A DNA stretch of 64,000 bases. It comes from SZAS-79 sp964599095. GTDB lineage: Bacteria > Pseudomonadota > Gammaproteobacteria > Burkholderiales > SG8-39. Made by a program: the position numbers and the translations under genes. Location: NCBI GenBank assembly GCA_964599095.1, contig CAZREB010000006.1, positions 124,001 through 188,000 on the forward strand. The letters are read 5' to 3'. Below the pieces are notes generated by a model that was not told the origin of the DNA, did no database searches, and saw only the letters and a list, made by a program, of their open reading frames with translations. Positions 44,330 to 51,423 of the stretch are shown one piece after another. Positions within the stretch are counted from its first letter, which is position 1, and each line of letters opens with the position of its first letter.

Positions 44330-45221
44330 GAGCATTCCGGACCTCAGGCAATTGCGCCAGTTCGTGGCCGTGGCCGAACACCTGCATTTCGGGCGCGCGG
44401 CCGAGGCGCTGCACATTTCGCAGCCGCCACTGTCGCGCAGCATCCAGGACATCGAGGCCAAGCTCGGGGCCCGGCTGTTCGAGCGCTCGCGGCGCAAGGT
44501 CGAACTCACCGTGGCCGGTGCGTGGTTCCTCGAAGAGGCGCGGCAGGTCATCGCGCGCCTGGAACGCGCTGCGCGCACCGTGGCCGGGATGGGCGCCGGC
44601 GGCGCCGGCACGCTGCGCATCGGGTTTGTCTCCATCGCCGATTACAGCGTGCTGCCGGGACTGCTCAGGCGCTACAAGGCGGCTCACCCGGGCGTCGTGC
44701 TCGCATTGCGCGAAATGGTAACCGAGACCCAGGTGGCGGCGCTGATGGCCGGGGAGATCGACCTGGGTTTCGTGCTGCCGCCGCTGGCCGAATCGCGCCT
44801 CGAATCGATGCTCCTCCACCGCGAGGGCCTCGTGGCAGCCCTGCCGCAGACCCATGTCCTGGCGCGCAAGGGCACGCCCTTGAGGGTCGCGCGGCTGGCC
44901 GGCGAGGCTTTCGTTACCGTGCCGCGTGCCCTCGCGCCCGCGTTGTACGACAGCGTGGCGGACCTTTGTGCGCGAGCCGGCTTCGCGCAACGGATCGCGC
45001 AGGAGGCCGTGCAAATGCAGACCGTAGTCAGCCTCGTGTCCTCGGGATTGGGCGTGGCGATCGTGCCGGCCTCGATGCTCAACCTGAAACGCAGCGGCGT
45101 TGTCTACCGCCCGGTGCGCGATGAGCACCGCAGGGTGGAACTGCGCCTCGCCTGGCGGCGCGAGGCGCACGCGGCCGCGCTCGAAAACTTCGTCGCGCTG
45201 GCGCGTTCCCGGCGGCACTGA
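44328..45221 (+). CDS. LysR-family transcriptional regulator
   Basis: 297 residues. N-terminal winged helix-turn-helix (about 1-62): LRQFVAVAEHLHFGRAAEALHISQPPLSRSIQDIEAKLGARLFER. The effector-binding PBP2 fold occupies about 92-293 (GTLRIGFVSIADYSVLPGLLRRY, LVSSGLGVAIVPASM). The BenM/CatR-like HLHFGRAA pattern suggests the aromatic/CbbR-type group, but the ligand cannot be assigned. Divergent from the DMT permease, with a LysR-box palindrome over its own start. Confidence 0.94.
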   Translation: MSIPDLRQLRQFVAVAEHLHFGRAAEALHISQPPLSRSIQDIEAKLGARLFERSRRKVELTVAGAWFLEEARQVIARLERAARTVAGMGAGGAGTLRIGFVSIADYSVLPGLLRRYKAAHPGVVLALREMVTETQVAALMAGEIDLGFVLPPLAESRLESMLLHREGLVAALPQTHVLARKGTPLRVARLAGEAFVTVPRALAPALYDSVADLCARAGFAQRIAQEAVQMQTVVSLVSSGLGVAIVPASMLNLKRSGVVYRPVRDEHRRVELRLAWRREAHAAALENFVALARSRRH

Positions 45222-45311
45222 GAAGCTTTCGCGCGGCTCGGCAGCAGCGTTCAGGCTGCGTTCATCTGCAGTCCCTACCATCGGAGCTAATCAGTCCAAT
45301 GGGAGCAGTTC

Positions 45312-45722
45312 ATGCAACCGAACTTCAGCACAATTCTGATTCCTGTCGGCGTCGCCATCGCGAACTGGGGATTCTCGCCGCCAGCGCTGGCTGCGAGTCC
45401 CGTCGAGTTAATGGGCCAGTACGCCGCCGAGGCCGCGATTACGCCTTCGACAAGCCGCGGCGAAGCGTTTTTTGCGCAAAAGCACGGTCGCGAATGGTCC
45501 TGCTCGACCTGCCACGGCGCGCCGCCGACACGCGATGGCGCGCACGCGATGACCCGCAAGCGCATCGCACCTCTCGCACCCGCCTTCAATCCCGAAGGTC
45601 TGAACGATCGCGCGCGGGCCGACAAGTGGTTCAGGCGCAACTGCGGGGACGTGCTCGGACGCGACTGCACCCCTGCGGAAAAGGCCGACGTGCTGGCCTA
45701 CCTCACGGGATTGCGCAAATGA
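45312..45722 (+). CDS. SHP-like monoheme cytochrome c (DUF1924)
   Basis: 136-residue exported cytochrome resembling sphaeroides heme protein. Signal peptide to about ALAAS (28), heme motif CSTCH at 64-68, then RKRIAPLAPAFNPEGLNDRARADKWFRRNC and a second cysteine (Cys111 and Cys119 could form the disulfide known in SHP). SHP is a high-spin cytochrome that binds O2 and small ligands through an asparagine ligand; FNPEGLND may hold that residue. First of three coupled genes (ATGA overlap with the next). GGGAG lies 7 nt before the ATG. Confidence 0.88.
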   Translation: MQPNFSTILIPVGVAIANWGFSPPALAASPVELMGQYAAEAAITPSTSRGEAFFAQKHGREWSCSTCHGAPPTRDGAHAMTRKRIAPLAPAFNPEGLNDRARADKWFRRNCGDVLGRDCTPAEKADVLAYLTGLRK

Positions 45723-46186
45723 GCCGCGCCCTGGTTACGCGTGCGGCATTCATCCTTGCTTTCCTGGCAGTCGGCGGCGCGTCGCATGCGGGCCGCATTG
45801 CGATCCCGCCGAACGCTCCCGCAGCGCACGCGCAGGAATGCGGCGCCTGCCACACGGCCTACCCGCCGGGCCTGCTGCCCGCGGCGAACTGGGCGCGCAT
45901 CATGAGTGCCCTCGAGAAGCACTTCGGCACCAATGCGGCGCTCGACGACAATACGGCGGCAGAATTGTCCCGCTACCTGCAGTCGAACGCTGGAACCTAC
46001 AAGCGTGCGGTCGTGACAGCCGATTCGCGCATCACCAGCGCAACGTGGTTCGATCGCAAACATCGCAAGGTGGGCGCGGCAACCTGGGCGCTCAAGAGCG
46101 TCGGCGGCCGGTCGAATTGCACCGCCTGCCATGCAGGCGCGGCGCAAGGCGATTTCTCCGAGCGCGACGTGGTGGTGCCGAAATGA
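45719..46186 (+). CDS. Diheme cytochrome c (DHC-like)
   Basis: 155 residues: signal peptide to about SHAG (25), first heme motif CGACH (41-45) in ECGACHTAYPPGLLP, a helical middle with WARIMSALEKHFGTNAALD, and a second heme motif CTACH (134-138). It matches the diheme partner (DHC) of SHP described in Rhodobacter and Shewanella, thought to carry electrons from the membrane cytochrome b to SHP. ATGA overlaps at both ends. Confidence 0.9.
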   Translation: MSRALVTRAAFILAFLAVGGASHAGRIAIPPNAPAAHAQECGACHTAYPPGLLPAANWARIMSALEKHFGTNAALDDNTAAELSRYLQSNAGTYKRAVVTADSRITSATWFDRKHRKVGAATWALKSVGGRSNCTACHAGAAQGDFSERDVVVPK

Positions 46187-46896
46187 GCGGCGGCCCGACC
46201 CCGGCACGCACCCTGGTCTGGGATGCGCCGGTGCGCGTCTTCCACTGGCTGCTGGCGATCTGCGTGGCCGGGGCTTTCGTCACTTCGGAAAGCGAACGCT
46301 GGCGCCTGCTGCACGCGACACTCGGATATTCCGCCGGGGGACTGGTGGCATTCAGGCTGCTGTGGGGATTCATCGGCACGCGGCATGCGCGCTTCCGGTC
46401 TTTCCTGTTCGGGCCATCGACCGTGTCGCGCTACCTCGTGAGCCTGCTGGGCGCGCGACCGGAGCACCATGTCGGGCACAATCCTGCCGGGGGCTTGGCC
46501 GTGGTTGCACTGCTCTCGCTGGTCGTCTTCGCCGCGACGAGCGGACACATGGTCTACGCCGATCTTGGCGGCCGCTGGCTGGAATCGGTTCACGAGTTCA
46601 TGGGCGAAGCGCTGATGCTGCTGGTCGGCGTACACGTCGCCGCCGTTGTGCTTTCGAGTGCGGTGCATCGCGAGAATCTGGTCGGCGCGATGATCACCGG
46701 GCGCAAGGCAGTGCCGCCCTGTGAGGGCATTCGGGCACCGCACCGTATCCTCGCAACTGTCGTGGCCGCAACGGTGCTCGGGTTCTGGGCGATACAATGG
46801 GCCGAGAAGCCGACCGGCGAAGCTGGCGAGCAGCCCCGGGCCGTGCGGGCCGCTGCAGAACACTCCGCCGCTGAAAGCCGCAACCGGCACGACTGA
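46183..46896 (+). CDS. Cytochrome b561-family membrane protein of the SHP cluster
   Basis: 237 residues with four core helices. Signature VWDAPVRVFHWLLAICVAGAF, LLHATLGYSAGGLVAFRLLWG, HHVGHNPAGGLAVVALL and LLVGVHVAAVVLSS carry the four expected heme-ligand histidines. An extra helix lies near 197-215 and a charged Ala/Arg-rich tail ends the protein. Probable quinol oxidase module feeding DHC and SHP. Paralogue of the b561 at 23154-23831. The two-component genes start 30 bp later on the same strand. Confidence 0.92.
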   Translation: MSGGPTPARTLVWDAPVRVFHWLLAICVAGAFVTSESERWRLLHATLGYSAGGLVAFRLLWGFIGTRHARFRSFLFGPSTVSRYLVSLLGARPEHHVGHNPAGGLAVVALLSLVVFAATSGHMVYADLGGRWLESVHEFMGEALMLLVGVHVAAVVLSSAVHRENLVGAMITGRKAVPPCEGIRAPHRILATVVAATVLGFWAIQWAEKPTGEAGEQPRAVRAAAEHSAAESRNRHD

Positions 46897-46926
46897 GCGG
46901 CCGACAGTCTCAATCCCAACTCCGCA

Positions 46927-47592
46927 ATGCGCATCCTGCTGGCCGAAGACGATGAACCTCTGGGGCGTGCCCTCCGCGCGGGACTCGGGCAGGCCGGATT
47001 CTCTGTCGACTGGGTGCGCGATGGTGCCGCCGCCTGGAACGAACTGGCGGCCACCCCTTACAGCGCTGCCGTGCTCGACCTCGGGTTGCCGCGCGAGGAC
47101 GGCCTCTCGGTGCTGCGGCGCCTGCGCGCCGGTCGCAATGCGATCCCGGTCCTGGTGCTGACCGCGCGTGACGCAGTCGGCGACCGCGTCGCGGGTCTCG
47201 ATGGCGGCGCGGATGACTATGTCGTCAAGCCGGTGGATCTGGTGGAGCTGGCCGCCCGCCTGCGGGCATTGATCCGGCGTGCCGCCGGACAGGGCTCCGG
47301 ACTGCTCGAGGCCGGCGGCGTAAGCCTCGACCCTGCCGCGCGAACGGTCAGTCTCGACGGCGTGGCCGTCGCGCTGCCTCCTCGCGAATTCGACCTGTTG
47401 CACGTGCTGATGCTGGCCGCAGGCCGGGTGGTGACCCGCGAGAGCATCGAAGAACAGCTTTGCGCCTGGGGCCGCGAGGTCGAAAGCAATTCGATCGAGG
47501 TGCACGTGCATCGCTTGCGCAAGCACTTGCGGCCGGAATTGCTGCGCACCATCCGCGGCGTGGGCTACGCCTTCGCCGGCGGCACTCCTTGA
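46927..47592 (+). CDS. OmpR-family response regulator (QseB/PmrA-like)
   Basis: 221 residues. Receiver domain 1-116 with acidic pocket EDD (7-9), phospho-acceptor Asp51 (VLDLGLP), Thr in VLTARD and Lys in VVKPVDL. C-terminal winged-helix DNA-binding domain at about 125-218 (LPPREFDLLHVLML, VHVHRLRKHLRPELLRTIRGVGYAF). Overlaps the kinase start as TTGA. By position it should control the upstream SHP/DHC/b561 genes. Confidence 0.95.
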   Translation: MRILLAEDDEPLGRALRAGLGQAGFSVDWVRDGAAAWNELAATPYSAAVLDLGLPREDGLSVLRRLRAGRNAIPVLVLTARDAVGDRVAGLDGGADDYVVKPVDLVELAARLRALIRRAAGQGSGLLEAGGVSLDPAARTVSLDGVAVALPPREFDLLHVLMLAAGRVVTRESIEEQLCAWGREVESNSIEVHVHRLRKHLRPELLRTIRGVGYAFAGGTP

Positions 47593-48983
47593 GTCGGGAA
47601 GTCCCCGAAGGGGCAGGAGCAACCGGACCAGGCGACGGCGCCAGGGCGCCCTCGCTGCGCAGCCGCCTGCTCTTCGGAATCCTTGGGGGCGTGCTCGTCC
47701 TGTGGTGCGCGACCCTGGTTGCGGTATGGATCGGCGCCAGCCACGAACTGGACGAGTTGCTCGACGGCCACCTTGCCCAAGCCGCCACGTTGATCGCCGC
47801 GCACGGTGGCGACGACGAAGACAATGAGACCTCCGCCGGCGCGCCGCGCTTGCCCGACAAGGCAAAACGCGTTCTGTGGCAGGTCTGGCGCCGCGGGCAA
47901 TTGCTCCGGCGTTCAAGTGCAGCGCCCGCGACGCCCCTTGGTGCAGCGAAGCGGGGATTCTCGAACCGCGAAATCGCCGGAAGCAGATGGCGGGTGTACA
48001 CGACGGGGACATTGCGGGACGGCACCAGCGTGCAGATCGCCGAAAAGCTTTCCAGCCGTCGCGACATCCTCGGGGCGCTCACGCTAAACCTGGTGTGGCC
48101 GATGGTGGCGGCGTTGCCGCTGCTGGCAATTGCGGTGCTGCTTGCAGTGCGTGCCTCCCTTGCGCCGCTCGAGCGCATCGGCGCCGCATTGTCCGCGCGC
48201 GGGCCGCTCGTGCTCGATCCGCTTCCGGAAAGCGAGGCCCCCGACGAAGTCCGGCCGCTCGTCAATGCGGTCAACGGCCTGTTCGCACGCATCGCCCGCG
48301 CGCTGGCGCAAGAAAAGCGCTTCACGGCGGATGCCGCTCATGAGCTGCGCACGCCGATCGCGGCCTTGCGCGCGCAGGCCCAGGTCGCCTTGGCGGTCGC
48401 TGAACCGCGCGAAAGGGATGCGGCGCTGAACGCGGTGATCGAGGCCTCCGACCGCGTGGCGCGGCTGCTGGAGCAGATGCTCACCCTTGCGCGGCTCGAT
48501 GCATGCGAGGGCGGGATTGCGAACGGCAGCGTGGACCTGGACAAATTGGTCCGGTCGGTCATTGCGCAGGCGGCGAGCGCCGCATTTTCGCGCGCCGGGG
48601 ATACCGAGATGCGCTCCACAGGTCCGGCGCCGGTTGGCGGCGAGCCTATCCTGCTGGAAGTCCTGGTGCGCAACCTGGTCGACAACGCATTGCGTTACAC
48701 CTCACCCGGTACTCCGGTTCGCGTGAGCCTCGCTTCGAGCGATGGCGCAACACGGCTGGACATCGAAGACGGCGGCCCCGGCCTCGATGCCGCGACCATG
48801 GCTCGGCTTGGCGAGCGGTTCTTTCGCGTGTCGCCCGAGGGTCCACCGGGCACAGGGCTGGGCTGGTCCATCGCTCGCCGGATTGCGACGCTGCATCATT
48901 TGAAATTGGATGCCGACCGTTCACCTGCACTCGGTGGCCTGCGGGTCAGGCTCGAATTTCCCCCGCAGTCGCCCGGAAACTGA
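47589..48983 (+). CDS. Membrane sensor histidine kinase (QseC-like)
   Basis: 464 residues from TTG 47589. TM1 at about 27-48, a periplasmic sensor of about 115 residues, TM2 at about 165-187, HAMP region, HisKA with His251 (DAAHELRTPIAAL), and a HATPase domain with N-box NLVDNALRYT, G1 IEDGGPGLD, F-box RFFRVS and G2 GTGLGWSI. The sensor segment has a short acidic stretch (GGDDEDNE, 73-80) that might bind cations. Signal unknown. Confidence 0.93.
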   Translation: MSREVPEGAGATGPGDGARAPSLRSRLLFGILGGVLVLWCATLVAVWIGASHELDELLDGHLAQAATLIAAHGGDDEDNETSAGAPRLPDKAKRVLWQVWRRGQLLRRSSAAPATPLGAAKRGFSNREIAGSRWRVYTTGTLRDGTSVQIAEKLSSRRDILGALTLNLVWPMVAALPLLAIAVLLAVRASLAPLERIGAALSARGPLVLDPLPESEAPDEVRPLVNAVNGLFARIARALAQEKRFTADAAHELRTPIAALRAQAQVALAVAEPRERDAALNAVIEASDRVARLLEQMLTLARLDACEGGIANGSVDLDKLVRSVIAQAASAAFSRAGDTEMRSTGPAPVGGEPILLEVLVRNLVDNALRYTSPGTPVRVSLASSDGATRLDIEDGGPGLDAATMARLGERFFRVSPEGPPGTGLGWSIARRIATLHHLKLDADRSPALGGLRVRLEFPPQSPGN

Positions 48984-49183
48984 ACGCTCCGGCAGCATCT
49001 AAGGCACATCTTCGTTACGGCAGACGCGTCGTTGGTAGACTCCCCCCTTCGGCCCGTGCCTTGATCTAGGGCGGCAAAGGCGTTGAACGGGCAGGGTCGA
49101 TTGTCCATTTTCCCCGGGGATGGCGTGATCAAGACGGCAATGCGGACGACGGACATCATTGCGGCCGCGGCGAAGGCGAACGC

Positions 49184-49969
49184 ATGCTGACCCACCCGAA
49201 CTTCGATCCGGTCGCAATCGCCATCGGGCCGCTGGCGATCCGCTGGTACGGGCTGATGTACCTGACGGCGTTTGCCGTGTTCTGGGGCCTCGGGGTGAAG
49301 CGCATCGCGGGAGGCCGGGCGTCGGTCACGCGGGCGCAGTTCGAAGATCTGCTGTTCTACGGCATCCTCGGCGTGATCCTTGGTGGGCGCCTCGGTTACG
49401 TGCTGTTCTACAAGCCCGCGTACTACCTAGCGCATCCGCTCGAGGTATTCGCGGTCTGGCAGGGCGGGATGTCGTTCCACGGCGGGTTCCTCGGCGTGCT
49501 ATTTGCGATGCTGTGGTTTTCGCGCAAGAACGCAAAGCATTGGCTCGACGTGATGGATTTCGTCGCACCGCTGGTGCCGCTGGGCCTCGCGGCCGGGCGC
49601 CTGGGTAATTTCATCAATGGCGAACTTTGGGGCCGGCCGACGGATGTCGCCTGGGGCATGATCTTCCGCGGCGGGGGGCCGGTCCCCCGTCACCCGTCCC
49701 AACTTTACGAGATGGTCGCCGAAGGCTTCCTGCTGTTCGTGCTGCTGTGGATCTTTTCCGCCAAGCCGCGGCCGACCGGTGCGGTATCGGGCCTTTTCCT
49801 TGTCGGCTATGGCGCGGCACGATTTGCATGCGAGTACACGCGCGAGCCGGACGATTTCCTCGGCCTGCTTGCGTTCAACATGTCGATGGGCCAATGGTTG
49901 TCGGCACCGATGGTGATCGCAGGCGTGGCGATGATGGCGTGGGCCTACCGTAAGCGGAAGCCCGGATGA
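49184..49969 (+). CDS. lgt: Prolipoprotein diacylglyceryl transferase Lgt
   Basis: First enzyme of bacterial lipoprotein maturation; transfers diacylglycerol from phosphatidylglycerol to the lipobox cysteine. 261 residues, seven membrane helices. Conserved MSFHGGFLGV with the essential His, the Lgt signature GRLGNFINGELWGRPTD, and HPSQLYEM. Start ATG 49184. The 200-bp region before it contains no feature I can support. It can process the PilP, LptM and LivK lipoproteins encoded here. Confidence 0.97.
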   Translation: MLTHPNFDPVAIAIGPLAIRWYGLMYLTAFAVFWGLGVKRIAGGRASVTRAQFEDLLFYGILGVILGGRLGYVLFYKPAYYLAHPLEVFAVWQGGMSFHGGFLGVLFAMLWFSRKNAKHWLDVMDFVAPLVPLGLAAGRLGNFINGELWGRPTDVAWGMIFRGGGPVPRHPSQLYEMVAEGFLLFVLLWIFSAKPRPTGAVSGLFLVGYGAARFACEYTREPDDFLGLLAFNMSMGQWLSAPMVIAGVAMMAWAYRKRKPG

Positions 49970-49985
49970 CCGGGCTCGCAGCAAC

Positions 49986-50684
49986 ATGACGCCGCCTGAC
50001 AAGTCGACCCGCCCGCTCTCCGGCCAGGAACAGGACCGGCTCGAGAACTTCGTCGAAGGCGAGAACGACTTCGGCTGGCGGCCGATGCCGTTCGACATGC
50101 TGCAAGGCTTCCTGTGCGGCGTGGCAAGCGCCCCCGAAGAACTCCAGCCCGAAGATTGGCTGCCTTGGGCCTTCGGGATCGATCCCTGGCCGGATACGCG
50201 GCCGGAAGCCGCCGAATGGTTCGAACTCGCCAAGCGCTTCCAGCTGCAACAGGTGCCGGCGCTGGAAGGGCGCGAGGATGCTGCACTGGTTCTCTACGAG
50301 GAAACGCCGGAAGCGTCGAACCGATTCGAGTACTGGTGCATCGGCTTTCTCGACGGGCTCGAGGTGGCCGCCGAACCGCTCGAGGCGATCGGCGATCCGG
50401 ATGAAGTCGACGAGTTGCTGTTCCCCGTTCGAGTGCTCGCGAACGCACTGGAAAACCGCGAGCGCAAACAGTTCGACGACAAGCAGTGGGCGAAACTCCT
50501 CGGGGAGTGCGCCGAAGAATTGTGGCCATCCGTGGTCGCTACCTACCGCTATGGCAATGCGTTGCGCAAGCGGCCTTCGACCGTGCGGCGCGAGGCCCCG
50601 AAGACCGGCCGCAACGATCCCTGCCCGTGCGGCAGTGGGAAGAAATTCAAGAACTGCCACGGCAGATCGGGGCCGCCCGCATAG
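49986..50684 (+). CDS. UPF0149 (YgfB/YecA-like) protein with SEC-C zinc motif
   Basis: 232 residues. An N-terminal UPF0149 helical domain (about 10-190) is marked by LENFVEGENDFGWRPMPFDMLQGFLCGVASAPE and YWCIGFLDGLEVA. The C-terminus is a SEC-C zinc finger, NDPCPCGSGKKFKNCHG, as in YecA and SecA. YecA-type proteins associate with SecA/ribosomes, but the function here is unproven. Starts 16 bp after lgt, so probably co-transcribed. Convergent with the glycosylase gene. Confidence 0.9.
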   Translation: MTPPDKSTRPLSGQEQDRLENFVEGENDFGWRPMPFDMLQGFLCGVASAPEELQPEDWLPWAFGIDPWPDTRPEAAEWFELAKRFQLQQVPALEGREDAALVLYEETPEASNRFEYWCIGFLDGLEVAAEPLEAIGDPDEVDELLFPVRVLANALENRERKQFDDKQWAKLLGECAEELWPSVVATYRYGNALRKRPSTVRREAPKTGRNDPCPCGSGKKFKNCHGRSGPPA

Positions 50685-50691
50685 CGGCGCC

Positions 50692-51342
50692 TCAGGCCGG
50701 GACGCTGCGGCCCCTTTCACGCAGGTAGTGATGCCAAAGCAGCCTCGCGGCCACCGCCCGATGCGGACGCCACGCCATTGAGCGGCGCGCCAGCGCTTCG
50801 GGCGAAGGTCGCGCCTTGAGGTTCCAGAGTTCGCGCACCGCCTGCATGAGGCCGAGGTCCGCAGCCGGGAAGACGTCCGGCCGGCGCAGCGCGAACAGCA
50901 GGTAGCACTGCGCGGTCCAAGGCCCGACGCCGTGGAGCGCATCGAGCGCAGCGACAGCCTCGGCGTCCGGCAGGCCGGCGAGGCGGTCGAAATCGAGTTT
51001 CCCGGCGTTCAGGTCGGCCGCAAGCGCGGCGAGATAGGCGGACTTCTGGCGGGTGACGCCTATCGAGCGCAGCCCGTCCTCGCCGAGTGCCGCAAGGCGT
51101 GCCGCGGTAACGGCCCCTGCGGCGACTTCGATCCGTGCATACATCGCGCGTGCTTGCGAAAGCGAGACCTGCTGCTCGAGGATCAGGATGGCGAGCGTCG
51201 CAAATCCAGGCTTGCGCGGCCATAGCGGCGGCAGGCCATGACGTTTCACGATCGCGGCAAAACGCGGCTCGATGCGGCCGAGCGCTCGCGCCGACCGCTC
51301 GATTGCGACCTCGTCGACGATTGCCGCAGAGCTTGATTTCAC
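50692..51342 (-). CDS. DNA-3-methyladenine glycosylase II-like (AlkA family, HhH-GPD)
   Basis: 216-residue base-excision repair enzyme lacking the N-terminal AlkA TATA-like domain. The HhH-GPD core is visible: ILEQQVSLSQARAMY, the helix-hairpin-helix ALDALHGVGPWTAQCYLLFAL, then the catalytic Asp region DVFPAADLGLMQAV (Asp in PAADLGL) and WRPHRAVAARLLWHH. GTG start without a clear ribosome site. It lies 81 bp downstream of the large dehydrogenase gene on the same strand. Confidence 0.9.
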   Translation of the reverse strand: MKSSSAAIVDEVAIERSARALGRIEPRFAAIVKRHGLPPLWPRKPGFATLAILILEQQVSLSQARAMYARIEVAAGAVTAARLAALGEDGLRSIGVTRQKSAYLAALAADLNAGKLDFDRLAGLPDAEAVAALDALHGVGPWTAQCYLLFALRRPDVFPAADLGLMQAVRELWNLKARPSPEALARRSMAWRPHRAVAARLLWHHYLRERGRSVPA

Positions 51343-51390
51343 CGAATTCGTTCTCGGAGGCCGGCTCTGGAAGCCATTCTCCGGTCAGTT

Positions 51391-51412
51391 GATGTACTGG
51401 TATCGGTACATC
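51391..51412. repeat. Inverted repeat GATGTAC-N8-GTACATC sharing the 33219 motif
   Basis: 7-bp arms separated by TGGTATCG. The inner 15 nt (51397-51411) match 14/15 with 33219-33233. It sits in the 81-bp gap between the dehydrogenase stop and the glycosylase start. No T-run follows, so an operator or dispersed repeat is more likely than a terminator. Confidence 0.45.
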
Positions 51413-51423
51413 TGGCGCCCTGG

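Noticed and set aside
48984..49183. Gap before lgt examined for promoter, FNR box or small gene
   Set aside because: Only weak, poorly spaced hexamers and no convincing open frame or hairpin; nothing I can support.
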